NCBI RefSeq assembly: GCF_014651595.1
Contig: NZ_BMXE01000012.1
Span: 35,191 to 99,190, forward strand
Origin: Pseudovibrio japonicus
GTDB lineage: Bacteria > Pseudomonadota > Alphaproteobacteria > Rhizobiales > Stappiaceae
Direction of reading: 5' to 3'
Length of the DNA stretch: 64,000 bases
Below the pieces are notes generated by a model, which worked only from the letters and a program-made list of their open reading frames with translations, ran no database searches and was not told where the DNA came from. Positions 50,690 through 60,441 of the stretch are shown here, piece by piece (positions within the stretch are counted from its first letter, which is position 1; each line of letters starts with the position of its first letter). The translations under genes were made by a program, and so were the position numbers.

Positions 50690-52966
50690 CTAAGCGGAGT
50701 ACGCCTCATACTTATAGTATCCATAACCGTACTGGGCTTCATAGCGATAGCGCTTTGCACGGTTGGCATCATAGCTATTTAAGACCATTCCCATCACGCG
50801 TCCACCTGCATTGTCGATTAGGTCTTTAGCCTGCTCAACGACGACGCGGTCAGTGCGATCCCATGCAGACACCATAACAACACCGTCAACGTCCTTACAA
50901 AGTACCCGGCTATCAATCACCGGCAGAACTGGCGAGCTATCGATAATCACAAGATCAAACGAGTTCGCCACGCTCTCAATCAACTTCTTCATGACGTCGG
51001 ATGAAAGAACCTCAGCGGTGTTCCACATACTCTTACCTTGTGGCGCAGGTAAAAAGTAGAAATTTGAACCGGGCTCATTAACGAGAACATCTACCAGCTT
51101 CGCCTGACCTGATATTACATCAATGATGCTTTCGGTTTTGCCCTTAGTTAAGGCATCTGAGGAAACCGGGTGCCGAAGGTCCGCATCAATCAGCAGTACT
51201 TTCTCGCCCGCTTTTGCTGCGTACTGTGCCAAGTTCAGTGATACAGTTGACTTACCCTCCCCAGGAATGGAGGAGGTCACCAAAATCGTCTTCACTGGCT
51301 TATCAACACCTGCAAATCGAATACGCGACCGCAGTGTACGGATAGCTTCTGCGTATTGATGCAGTGGATTATCGGCAGCATAAGACCCGATCCCTTTCGG
51401 AAGCGACCTGATCTTCTTCGTTTCATCAGCAGATTTGTTCTTTAGGCCAAACCTCGTTTTGATGTTCTGAAATACCGAAGAAAACCCCGCTCTGGAGCCA
51501 ATCTTGTTCGCATGCTCCGGGATGGTCGGGATCATCGAATATAATGGAACACCCAAACGGTCTTCAACATCATTTTGCGACTTCAATGTGTTGTCAAATA
51601 ACTCCAGAAGCAAGCTGATTCCGGTACCGAGCATAACGCCAAGTACAAGAGATAAGGCAACGAACAACTTCTTGTTTGGGAAGCTAGCAGATGCCGGCGT
51701 GACGGCCTTATTCAGAATTCGACTGTCAACGCCATTGATGTTTTCAGCAGCTTGAGTTTCTTTAAAGCGGGTCAAGAACGATTCATACAAAGCCCGGTTC
51801 GCAGACGCTTCGCGCATCAGCTCTCGCAGGTAAACCTGAGCCTGGTTCTCAGTAGAGGTCACGCTACGCAATTGCTCAAGATCTGCAGCAATAGATTGTT
51901 CACGGCTTTGTGCAACTGCAAGAGCATTCTCCGCAGTGTTCACAATGCGCTGCAATTCCTCAGAAATCTGTCTGTTGAAGTCAGCCAACTGCGAACGTAC
52001 CGCGATAACCTGAGGGTGCCGCCCACCATACCGGGTCGACAGTTCAGCTTCCTGCCGCGCCACGTCGGATGCCTTACTACGAAGCTGGGTGATAACGCTC
52101 GACTGTGCAGCATCCGCAAAGGCAGCAGCTGATCCGCCTTCTTTCCTGACCTTTTCGATCTGGTCGACTTTAGCCTTGGCAGCCGCAGTCTCGGCTTTGG
52201 CTGCGACCAAGCGCTCGTTCAAACTTACAAGCTGACCTTCATTGATCGTATTTCCCTCAGCAACCTGGAGATTGTTCTGACGCCGGTAGATCTCAACGGC
52301 CTGTTCAGAGGCACGAACCTGCTCACGCAGCTCAGTCAGACGCGTACTGAGCCAGTCATTTGCCCGGCGGGTCGCATCGTACTTGGTTTCTAACTGATCA
52401 ACGAGATAGGAGTCGGCAAAACCATTAGCTACCCGCGCAGCCATATGCGGAGAGCTTGCCTCATAGGAAACGTCGACCACGGTTGTTCGCGGCCGAAGCT
52501 TCACAGAAAGGCCTCCGAGAACCCGCCGGTTCAATCCATCGGCGGAGTCACTTTCTAGCGTGTCTATTTTTTCATCAGGTGCAGGAAGGACACTGGCCAA
52601 AATCCCAGAAATCAAGGACGTGGTAGAGAGGAATTCGGGCGCATCTGCCAAATTCAACTTCTCGATCACACGGCTCGCAACAGCATTGGAGCCCATGATT
52701 TCTATTTGGCTCTGCAGAACCTTATCATCACTTCCTAACCCGCCGAGAACGGCTTCAACATCCACCACATTGTTGGCTCGTGTCTCAATTAGGATCGATG
52801 TTGTTGCCGTATATTTCGGGGCAACAACAAACGAAAGAACGCCACCTAATATGGTTACAAAGAAAGTGACACTAAGTATCAACCTGTAATAACGCTGCAG
52901 AAACTGAACAACCTTACGCAGGTCAATTAGGTCTTCACCCTGCTCCAACACCTGATTATTTTTCAT
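50690..52966 (-). CDS. Polysaccharide co-polymerase with BY-kinase domain (Wzc/ExoP-type)
   Basis: 758 residues. N-terminal Wzz domain with a membrane helix (about 30-55), long periplasmic coiled-coil region (about 200-400), second membrane helix (about 425-450), then the cytoplasmic kinase: Walker A SSIPGEGKSTVSLNL, Walker A' LLIDADLRHP and Walker B DLVIIDSSPV. The C-terminus has a tyrosine cluster (YRYEAQYGYGYYKYEAYSA) for autophosphorylation. It controls chain length and export of the exopolysaccharide together with the Wza-type lipoprotein. Start follows eight bases after the barrel protein stop. Confidence 0.95.
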   Translation of the reverse strand: MKNNQVLEQGEDLIDLRKVVQFLQRYYRLILSVTFFVTILGGVLSFVVAPKYTATTSILIETRANNVVDVEAVLGGLGSDDKVLQSQIEIMGSNAVASRVIEKLNLADAPEFLSTTSLISGILASVLPAPDEKIDTLESDSADGLNRRVLGGLSVKLRPRTTVVDVSYEASSPHMAARVANGFADSYLVDQLETKYDATRRANDWLSTRLTELREQVRASEQAVEIYRRQNNLQVAEGNTINEGQLVSLNERLVAAKAETAAAKAKVDQIEKVRKEGGSAAAFADAAQSSVITQLRSKASDVARQEAELSTRYGGRHPQVIAVRSQLADFNRQISEELQRIVNTAENALAVAQSREQSIAADLEQLRSVTSTENQAQVYLRELMREASANRALYESFLTRFKETQAAENINGVDSRILNKAVTPASASFPNKKLFVALSLVLGVMLGTGISLLLELFDNTLKSQNDVEDRLGVPLYSMIPTIPEHANKIGSRAGFSSVFQNIKTRFGLKNKSADETKKIRSLPKGIGSYAADNPLHQYAEAIRTLRSRIRFAGVDKPVKTILVTSSIPGEGKSTVSLNLAQYAAKAGEKVLLIDADLRHPVSSDALTKGKTESIIDVISGQAKLVDVLVNEPGSNFYFLPAPQGKSMWNTAEVLSSDVMKKLIESVANSFDLVIIDSSPVLPVIDSRVLCKDVDGVVMVSAWDRTDRVVVEQAKDLIDNAGGRVMGMVLNSYDANRAKRYRYEAQYGYGYYKYEAYSA

Positions 52967-52974
52967 AGATTATG

Positions 52975-54246
52975 CTAGTACTTCACCACAAAGCTTACGC
53001 CGCCGATGTGGCGATCATAGCTACTGCCCACCTCATTTGAATCACGGTTCTCATAACCGTAAGATGCCTGAAGTGCAAGGTTCCGGTTCACCATATAGTC
53101 TGTGCGCAAACCCGCTTTAATGGTATCGTCAACCCGGTCTGTACCCTTGAACTCTTCACGCAGGTATCCGACGCTCGGTGTAACCAGCCAGTTTCTGCGG
53201 AATTCATAATCTGCGGAAAGGCCTACATTGGAAGTCAAAATACCAGAGGAGCCTGCAGTTGAGCTTTCTTCAACCAACTGGCGACCATTAAGATTTACAG
53301 TCAGGAGCGATGTTGGTGTCCACTCCAGATCCATACCATAGGAGAAACTGGAGATATCATCGAAGGAAGCAAGATCGTAATTCTGCTCCAGATAACCCAG
53401 ACTTACGGAACCGTGAAGGGTACCGCGCATATCAAACTCAAGGCCAGTAAGCAGCTCGTAACCATCTGAGTCACGATTAGCAGCGCCTGATCCGTTCCAG
53501 TCGCGCTTGTTCAGCTCAGCACTCACAAAAGCGAAGAGACCAGGGGAGTACGCGTAAGAAACTTTAGAAAGAACGTTGTAGCGTGTTCCATCTCTGAAGC
53601 TCTGACTTAGCGACCCACCATTAACTGTTTCAACGGAGAAGTAGTCGTAATTCTCAACTGAACCAGTGGCGTAAACATTAACGCGGTTGAATGCCTTGGA
53701 GATACCTGCATTGGCTTTATACACGTTCGAACGAACACCTTCCTTCGCGCTAGAAGGTGTTGTGGAATCGCCTAGCTCGTCCTGATTAGCATCAAAACCA
53801 GCACCGAATGTAAGTGCAAGATCCCGCAGAACATCAACCTGACCATCTACCAAAGCATGACCAGTGAACGTAGATGCATCTTCATCATCAAATACAAACC
53901 GCTCACGACCAGAAAAATTGAAATTCAGGCTATGCCGTGAAAAATCTGAGAGGATCGACAGCTCCGGCTTCAAGAGCGCAACAAAGCTGTCTTTGCCGCC
54001 TTTCTCCGCCTTATTGACATTGCTGTCAAATTCCAGCTCAGAGGTGACAGACGGCAGATAGAGCCAGCTTCCACGCCGAATACCTTGAGCATCATACTCA
54101 GGACGCGACCTGTAACGCACCCGGTACTCTTCCGTCACGCCGGTACCATTATCTACCAATTCCTGAGCGGAGACACTATTCACAACTGCTACATCGACAC
54201 TAACAGCAGCAAAACAGGTGACTGCCAAATGCTTTACAAGTCGCAT
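52975..54246 (-). CDS. Outer-membrane beta-barrel protein of the exopolysaccharide locus
   Basis: 423 residues from the ATG at 54246 (AGGAA nine bases upstream; an ATG three codons earlier is too close to the same site). Sec signal peptide cut near NSVSAQE. The rest is alternating polar and hydrophobic beta-strands with YGMDLEWTP-type turns and a terminal aromatic VKY strand, as in outer-membrane barrels of the BBP2/OMP family. The family is often found next to polysaccharide export genes; a channel or secretion-assistance role is likely but not shown. Confidence 0.8.
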   Translation of the reverse strand: MRLVKHLAVTCFAAVSVDVAVVNSVSAQELVDNGTGVTEEYRVRYRSRPEYDAQGIRRGSWLYLPSVTSELEFDSNVNKAEKGGKDSFVALLKPELSILSDFSRHSLNFNFSGRERFVFDDEDASTFTGHALVDGQVDVLRDLALTFGAGFDANQDELGDSTTPSSAKEGVRSNVYKANAGISKAFNRVNVYATGSVENYDYFSVETVNGGSLSQSFRDGTRYNVLSKVSYAYSPGLFAFVSAELNKRDWNGSGAANRDSDGYELLTGLEFDMRGTLHGSVSLGYLEQNYDLASFDDISSFSYGMDLEWTPTSLLTVNLNGRQLVEESSTAGSSGILTSNVGLSADYEFRRNWLVTPSVGYLREEFKGTDRVDDTIKAGLRTDYMVNRNLALQASYGYENRDSNEVGSSYDRHIGGVSFVVKY

Positions 54247-54293
54247 CTTCGACATTTCCTACAAATAAATTCTATACACTAACGGGAAGGCGT

Positions 54294-54869
54294 TTAGTTC
54301 GGGCTCGGAAGGCTACCCGCACCACCACCGGAGGTTGTCGAAGGCGCTTGCGCGGAACGAACGCCAGCGGAAACACCGCTTCCAGCAAGGCCGGATTGAT
54401 TACTCGCAGCATCAGCGGTGTTATAGGCAACCTGCAACTGAGAGCTTGACATTGCAGCCTTCTGCACAGCGGTTACCGCCGCTTCATTTCCACTTTGAGC
54501 GAGGGAACTTGCTGCCATTTGCAGACCAGTACCCAACTGCGCCACAACTGCTGGGGTTGAGACCTTTGCCAAAGCTGCAACTGACTGAGCCAATTGAGGC
54601 TGCTGGGCAACTGCAGCAGAGATCGCCTGAGCAAACGCGGGCGCCTGGGCCGAGGAAGATGAGGACAGCGCTGCACCGAGATCAGCCAGCTGCTGCGGAG
54701 ACGCTGCGGCAACAAAAGCAAGCAAGTCAGCTGCGGCTGCAACCGGATCAGCCTCCACCTGAGAAACAATTGACGCTACAGATACTGTTTGCGCGAAAGC
54801 GTCCAGAGGTTGATACGCACCAAGAAGAGCTGCACCACTAACGGCAGCCGCAAGAATAAAATTTCGCAT
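54294..54869 (-). CDS. Secreted alanine/serine/glutamine-rich protein
   Basis: 191 residues with a Sec signal peptide (MRNFILAAAVSGAALLGAYQPLDAFA). The mature part is mostly Ala, Ser, Gln and Val in helix-forming repeats (LAKVSTPAVVAQLG, VAAASPQQLADLGAAL), ending in a Gly/Ser/Pro tail GGGAGSLPSPN. It may be an envelope or exopolysaccharide-associated protein; no family is recognised. It is the first gene of the export operon and 38 bases before the barrel gene. Confidence 0.75.
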   Translation of the reverse strand: MRNFILAAAVSGAALLGAYQPLDAFAQTVSVASIVSQVEADPVAAAADLLAFVAAASPQQLADLGAALSSSSSAQAPAFAQAISAAVAQQPQLAQSVAALAKVSTPAVVAQLGTGLQMAASSLAQSGNEAAVTAVQKAAMSSSQLQVAYNTADAASNQSGLAGSGVSAGVRSAQAPSTTSGGGAGSLPSPN

Positions 54870-55481
54870 AGTTGTCCCAGCTCAATTCGAAGAAACCATT
54901 TATCTATGGTTGTAATTATCACTGGGATTTTTCACTAGCAAGAATGAACGGGGAATTTTTAGATATTTTTCAAGAAATGCGTTTAATTTGCCACTTTGCA
55001 AGTGCATTTTCACAACTATAGGTTTAAAAAATTAGGTAAACAGGAGCACTCTTATCGATAATCACCTAACAAACACATTGTGACTGATGGAGAAAGAGGC
55101 ATCCCTCAAGAAACAAATGGCACATCCAATGATAAAATTCGACGAATCAAAATATTCACATTCCTATTTATATAAAAATTTAGTCAAATAATTTAAATCC
55201 ACACTTTAATCTACATGAGCTGAGGTATTATTGACCAAATCGCTAGTTATACAATGATTCTCAGTCAGATATACGATCTCCGAATATTGATCTACTGCAG
55301 ACTTATAAATATATCACTGCTATATAATCATATATGCTTTGCCCCTACAACTAACGCTGTAAATATTTGCCAGCAGGTTCCAAATTGTGTTAGTGCTCCA
55401 AAATTGAGTTGGTGGAATTAACTACCATAGGTAATTACGGGCGAGAAATTACCTATTAATTCTGAGTTTCTGGTGGGTTTC
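54870..55481. promoter_or_regulatory. AT-rich divergent promoter region of the exopolysaccharide locus
   Basis: About 610 bases between the export operon and the sugar transferase gene, strongly AT-rich (55120-55350 in particular). No gene is supported. A perfect 10-bp dyad lies at its right end, listed next. The base composition resembles silenced or transferred DNA and the locus may be under nucleoid-protein control. Confidence 0.55.
55427..55456. promoter_or_regulatory. Perfect inverted repeat upstream of the sugar transferase
   Basis: ATAGGTAATT (55427-55436), ten bases, AATTACCTAT (55447-55456). It ends 25 bases before the ATG and could be an operator or a leader hairpin covering the translation start region. 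Confidence 0.5.
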
Positions 55482-56105
55482 ATGCGGCGTTTTTTCGATA
55501 TCGTTTTTAGTGCCTCTATTCTGGTTGCAATGCTCCCAATCTTATTGGTTGTAGCGATACTTGTCCGCTTTAAGCTGGGAAGTCCTATTCTTTTCAAGCA
55601 AACACGGATGGGAAAAGATGGTCGAACCTTCACCATTTACAAATTTCGGTCAATGACCGATGAGAAAAACGCCGATGGTGAGCTACTGCCGGATCAGTGG
55701 CGCCTTACCCGCTTTGGTCGTTTTTTACGCACCTGGAGCTTGGACGAAATTCCTGGCTTTCTCAACGTTCTGACAGGCGACATGTCCGTCGTGGGACCGC
55801 GGCCACAGGATGTTGAGTTCATGAAGAAGTGCACCCCCTGTCAGCTACGCCGTCACGAGGTAAAGCCAGGTATCACTGGTTGGGCGCAGGTAAACGGCCG
55901 TAATAATATCAGCTGGGAAGAGCGGTTCGAGCTTGATGTTTGGTATGTAGATAACAAAGGTCTGTGGCTGGACCTCAAGATCATCTACATGACAGTAATC
56001 ACAGTCCTTCTACGCAGAGGAATTTCCGCAAAGGGTCATGCCACGATGCCCGAGTTTAAAGGATCTGACAACGCTCCTTTATCAATCCAAAAGTCAGCTT
56101 CCTAA
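55482..56105 (+). CDS. Undecaprenyl-phosphate sugar phosphotransferase (ExoY/WcaJ-type)
   Basis: 207 residues. Inner-membrane initiating enzyme that puts the first sugar-1-phosphate on undecaprenyl phosphate. One N-terminal membrane segment, then the bacterial sugar transferase signatures: KFRSMT, LRTWSLDEIPGFLNVLTGDMSVVGPRP and KPGITGWAQVNGRN. A GTG start at 55473 would add three residues; neither start has a strong ribosome binding site. Short N-terminus (no flippase-like domain) resembles ExoY. Divergent from the export operon. Confidence 0.92.
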   Translation: MRRFFDIVFSASILVAMLPILLVVAILVRFKLGSPILFKQTRMGKDGRTFTIYKFRSMTDEKNADGELLPDQWRLTRFGRFLRTWSLDEIPGFLNVLTGDMSVVGPRPQDVEFMKKCTPCQLRRHEVKPGITGWAQVNGRNNISWEERFELDVWYVDNKGLWLDLKIIYMTVITVLLRRGISAKGHATMPEFKGSDNAPLSIQKSAS

Positions 56106-56372
56106 AACCCCCTGCAACCAACCCATGCTACCAGAAAACACTGAGATACAAACGAGTCTCGGCGTATGTGGATAGATTACCTGTCGTAACGGCCGACCAA
56201 CAGGATGTGTTCTAACTCACTTCCCATTGTTATCATCGATATCATGAGTAAAAAACGCCGCCATGCTCAGCCCCACCAGACCTCAGCCTCCGTATCAAGC
56301 GATCCCGTCGCCCAAGCGCACAAATCTCTCAAATATCCTCGTACCGCAGAAGCCCTACAAGGCTGGGTCACC

Positions 56373-57335
56373 CTACCAAACATAACGCGAGCGAACCTTG
56401 TCCTTGAGGGATTGCAAGGGCATGCATTTTGCGAGTGGTCTGGCGATATGTCTGATAAAATCCGGTTCACGAGTCACTTGGGCTTCAACTACGGATTGCA
56501 TCTTCCTGAGGGTCTTGAGCAATTTTTCCTGCACGACCTTCACTTTCGCCGATTCCACAGAATAGCGGCCAACAATATCCTCATAGGTAACCCCTTGCTT
56601 CTCGATCTGAACCGGTTCCTGCTGCGTGTCTAGTGCGGAGTAGTAGTCATGGAACTTGAAGATCGTTGTTCGTGCTTCGCTGATCCTGCCCCACAGATTG
56701 GGAATGCCCAACGCATCGCACACAATCAGTGGATGCATGGCGGTAGATACGACTGCTTCACACCTTGCAAGGTCCTCAAGGAATGGTAAGGCACCTTTTG
56801 TGATATCAAGGATAGTGCTCTGCGGAATCTCGCGCTGCATCTCGGAAAACAAAGATAAGTGCGCTTCCGCAAAATGCGGAACAATACCGACCTTGTACTT
56901 CTTCTCAATGGTGCGCCCTTCCAGCAGATGGTGGGCCAACAATCCGCCATCACCTAAAGTCACATGGGACATATCCTGTCCCATGACCTCCTGAAGCATA
57001 TTGCGTGTTCCGAACCCTCTTACCGCCCAGGGCTTCAATACACGACGAAAGCTGTGTGGCTCGAAAGGTGCGACACTGCGATAGGATCCCCATTGGTCCC
57101 CCGGCATCCCGGAGGTGAAGACGTGGAGCGGAGGCCTAGTGAGCAAAAAAGGAAGATCATCGTTCTGCGTTGCAACAGCTCTGTCAAGAATTGAACCGAT
57201 ACCAAGCACCCTAGCCATGGCCGGAGGCGTATGCTTTAGCCTCCATTTACAAAGAACATGCATCAGTGCCACATTGAGCTCATCGCCGAAATTGTCGATG
57301 TCACACCAATAGTAATTGACTTTGAACTTACTCAT
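56373..57335 (-). CDS. Polysaccharide pyruvyltransferase family protein (ExoV-like)
   Basis: 320 residues. Transfers pyruvate from phosphoenolpyruvate to a sugar of the exopolysaccharide repeat unit. The family opening NYYWCDIDNFGDELN (about 6-20), the middle GDGGLLAH and the later CEAVVSTAMHPLIVCDALGIPNLWG are visible. Its ATG overlaps the stop of the RND permease gene (ATGA), so the two are translationally coupled, which is unusual for these functions. The sugar acceptor is not predictable. Confidence 0.86.
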   Translation of the reverse strand: MSKFKVNYYWCDIDNFGDELNVALMHVLCKWRLKHTPPAMARVLGIGSILDRAVATQNDDLPFLLTRPPLHVFTSGMPGDQWGSYRSVAPFEPHSFRRVLKPWAVRGFGTRNMLQEVMGQDMSHVTLGDGGLLAHHLLEGRTIEKKYKVGIVPHFAEAHLSLFSEMQREIPQSTILDITKGALPFLEDLARCEAVVSTAMHPLIVCDALGIPNLWGRISEARTTIFKFHDYYSALDTQQEPVQIEKQGVTYEDIVGRYSVESAKVKVVQEKLLKTLRKMQSVVEAQVTREPDFIRHIARPLAKCMPLQSLKDKVRSRYVW

Positions 57336-60300
57336 ACGCTCGCTCCGGAAAGCTCAGGCGTTTCCGGAGCCGGGCTTTTCACATTGAACAGGATTGCGTA
57401 AAGAACGGGCACCACGATCAGTGTGAGCACTGTTGCAAAGGTCAGGCCGCCCATGATGGTCATGGCCATGTTGACGAAGAAAGCATCCTGTAAGAGCGGA
57501 ATAAGACCAAGGACCGTGGTTGCAGCTGCCATTGCGACGGGCCGCATTCTGCTGACACAAGAATCTACAATAGCAAGGTAAAGTTCTTTCCTCTCCGCTT
57601 GCTGATCTATCTCCTCAATAAGCACAATAGCGTTCTTGATCAGCAAACCAATCAGGCTGAGTGCCCCCAGAAGCGACATGAAGTCAAAGCTGCCTTTCAT
57701 AACAAGCAGACCAGCTGTTATCCCTATGATCGCGAGAGGAACAGTCAGCCAGATGATGAGCGGCTGTCGAACAGAGCCAAATAGCAGGATTGATGTAATA
57801 ATCATCAGGACAAACCCAACTGGCAGCGCGCCATAGATCCCCTCCTGTGCTTCTGAGGAATCCTCATACTCCCCACCCCAACTGAACGAATAGCTCGGCG
57901 GCAATTCGATCGCTTCAACCTCCCCTCGGATACGGTTGAACAGCGGCGTTGCCAGCTCCCCTTTTGGATTGGCGGAGGCAATGATGGTCTGCATACGGTT
58001 TCTGCCGCGAATGACGGTTTCTTCCCAAACGGTTTCAAAGTGCGTAACCACCTGCTGCACAGGGACGGATCGTTGCAGAACCGGGCTCCAAACTTCAATG
58101 TCCTGAATGTGGGTAACATCTTTGCGCTCTACTTCCGGTGGGCGAACCACAATTGGAAGCAGGCGCGTTCCGTCCCTGTAGATACCCACCTGGCTTCCCT
58201 CAAAGGCCTGCAATAGCGCCGTTGACAGGTCCTGTCGGTTAATACCCAGCTGGCGTGCAACCTTCTCATTAAATACGGGCCTGATCAGCTTCTGTGGTTG
58301 GCGCCAATCGGTTCGCACATCTTTGGATTCGTCATCCGCCCTCAGGATCTTCATTGCCTTGTCGGCGAGCTGACGCAGCACAACAGGGTCTGATCCGTGG
58401 AAGCGCGCCTCGATTTTCCCATCCCGTCCCGGACCAATCCGTAGCGGCTTGATGATCGGATCAAGCTGCGGCATTTCCTCATACATGTATTTCTGAACAG
58501 CCTCCCAGACCGCTGGTATCTGATCACGGGTCTCAGTCTGAACAATGATCTGCGCATAGGCCGGACTGTTCTCCTTTGGCTCGTAAACCAGCGAGAACCG
58601 CGCATCACCACCGCCAATCAGCGACGTGGTTTGTGTCACCCCGTCCTGGCTTCGCAAGAACTGTGAGACCTTGAGCGTGTCATCGCGGGTCTTGCGAATA
58701 TCGGTTCCTTCTACCTCCCAGATATCAACAAAGAACATCGGAGTATTGGAGTTGGGAAAGAACGCCTGTGGCACGTAGCCAAACCCGTACACCGCAGCCA
58801 CAAACAAGCTGACCGCCGCAGAAACCGTAATCCAGCGGAACCGTATGGCCGTTTCCAGCGCGCTTCTGTACCCCCTGTAGATCTTACCGTCGTATGGATC
58901 TGCTGCTTCGCTGTCATCGGTCTTTTTGTCAGGCTTTAAGAGCAGCGCACAGAGCAATGGCGTTGTGCTGACGGCAGTGATCCAGCTCAGCGAAAGCGAG
59001 ATGAGAATGACGTAGAACAGGGAGCGGGCAAACTCACCGGTACTGGTCTGAGAAAGGCCAATGGCGGAAAACGCGAGAATGCCAATCACCGTACCGCCCA
59101 AAAGAGCCATCGCATTACTGGAGACCACCTCGCTGGCAGCTTTTGCCGCCTTCATCCCCGCCTTGATGCGAATGAGCATGCCCTCTGCAATAACAATCGC
59201 ATTATCGACAAGCATGCCCAGAGCAATGACCAAGGCTCCCAGCGAAACCCTCTGAAGCTCAATCCCGAACAACTGCATGAACCACAGCGTCCCAGCCACC
59301 GTAATCAGCAGCACCGCGCCAATAATCAGGCCCGTCCTCAACCCCATAAAGAGAAGCAAAACCACAATCACAATGATAATGGCCTCAGCCACATTAATGA
59401 TGAAGCCACTGACAGACTGGTCCACCGCCTCTGGCTGGTTGTAGATAATATGACCCTGAATACCGACAGGTATCGTTTCAACCAGCTCCTCAAATCTCTG
59501 CTGGATCGCCTTGCCTGTATTGACCACATTCTGCCCGGGTAACATCGAAATGCCAAGGGTCAGTGAGGGCAACCCATTGAAGTAGACCATCTTGGTCGGC
59601 TGCTCTTCATAGGCACGTGTGATTGTTGCGATATCACCCAGATAGATTGCCTTTTTATCGGCCCCTTCATCCTCCGAACTGATGAGTAGCCCACTGATCT
59701 CTGAGGCAGAATTAAACTCCCCCGTGGGTGAGATGCGAATGTACTCATCTCCAACCCTAACGCTCCCCGCATCTGCAACAACGTTCTGCGAGGTGAGCAA
59801 CTCCGACATCCGCTCAGCAGAAAGGCCAAGCTCCCCAAGGCGGGCGCGGGAGATCTCAATATAGACCACCTCCTGCTGCTCCCCCCCAATCACGATCTTT
59901 CGCACACCGGGCACCAGAACCAGCTGCCGCTGCAGAGCTTCGGCTACATCCTTCAGGTCACGATAGGTATAACCCACCCCAGAGATAGCCAGATAGATAC
60001 CGTAGACATCCGCAAAGTCATCCACGATCACCGGCTCCCCCACTCCGGGAGGAAGCTTGTGCCGTACATCGGCAATCTTCCGACGCAGTTCATCATAGAT
60101 ATTGGGAAACTCTTCGGTCGTATATTTGTCTTTAAACTGGATCTGAATATCGGAGTACCCGGGCCGGGAAATCGACATCTTGATGCGCTTGAGCTGAGGA
60201 AGTTTCTGGACTGCTTCTTCTATGTGGTAGGTGACTTCCTCTTGCGTTTGCTGCGCAGTCGCTCCCGGATAAGTCGTGATTATCTTTGCTTCCTTAATCG

Positions 60301-60421
60301 TGAAGTTAGGGTCCTCCAGCTTCCCCATTTCGTCAAAGCCAAGGATACCGCCGCCCACCAGAACAATGACCAGAAGCCAGGAAACAACTTTGTTTTTTAC
60401 CGAGTAACCACCAATATCCAT
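57332..60421 (-). CDS. RND efflux permease (AcrB-type)
   Basis: 1029 residues, twelve membrane helices with two large periplasmic loops, normal for the hydrophobe/amphiphile efflux class. N-terminal helix then the repeated porter motifs (PGATAQQTQEEVTYHIEEAVQKLP). TM4 contains the proton-relay Asp of the GMLVDNAIVIAEG motif (about 410). Works with the adaptor protein 20 bases upstream. No outer-membrane channel gene is next to it, so a shared TolC-type channel is expected. Substrate unknown. Confidence 0.93.
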   Translation of the reverse strand: MDIGGYSVKNKVVSWLLVIVLVGGGILGFDEMGKLEDPNFTIKEAKIITTYPGATAQQTQEEVTYHIEEAVQKLPQLKRIKMSISRPGYSDIQIQFKDKYTTEEFPNIYDELRRKIADVRHKLPPGVGEPVIVDDFADVYGIYLAISGVGYTYRDLKDVAEALQRQLVLVPGVRKIVIGGEQQEVVYIEISRARLGELGLSAERMSELLTSQNVVADAGSVRVGDEYIRISPTGEFNSASEISGLLISSEDEGADKKAIYLGDIATITRAYEEQPTKMVYFNGLPSLTLGISMLPGQNVVNTGKAIQQRFEELVETIPVGIQGHIIYNQPEAVDQSVSGFIINVAEAIIIVIVVLLLFMGLRTGLIIGAVLLITVAGTLWFMQLFGIELQRVSLGALVIALGMLVDNAIVIAEGMLIRIKAGMKAAKAASEVVSSNAMALLGGTVIGILAFSAIGLSQTSTGEFARSLFYVILISLSLSWITAVSTTPLLCALLLKPDKKTDDSEAADPYDGKIYRGYRSALETAIRFRWITVSAAVSLFVAAVYGFGYVPQAFFPNSNTPMFFVDIWEVEGTDIRKTRDDTLKVSQFLRSQDGVTQTTSLIGGGDARFSLVYEPKENSPAYAQIIVQTETRDQIPAVWEAVQKYMYEEMPQLDPIIKPLRIGPGRDGKIEARFHGSDPVVLRQLADKAMKILRADDESKDVRTDWRQPQKLIRPVFNEKVARQLGINRQDLSTALLQAFEGSQVGIYRDGTRLLPIVVRPPEVERKDVTHIQDIEVWSPVLQRSVPVQQVVTHFETVWEETVIRGRNRMQTIIASANPKGELATPLFNRIRGEVEAIELPPSYSFSWGGEYEDSSEAQEGIYGALPVGFVLMIITSILLFGSVRQPLIIWLTVPLAIIGITAGLLVMKGSFDFMSLLGALSLIGLLIKNAIVLIEEIDQQAERKELYLAIVDSCVSRMRPVAMAAATTVLGLIPLLQDAFFVNMAMTIMGGLTFATVLTLIVVPVLYAILFNVKSPAPETPELSGASV

Positions 60422-60441
60422 AGGAGTATCCTTGGTCTCTT

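Noticed and set aside
56205..56633. 142-residue + strand frame after the sugar transferase
   Set aside because: It lies mostly antisense to the pyruvyltransferase gene, which has clear family motifs.
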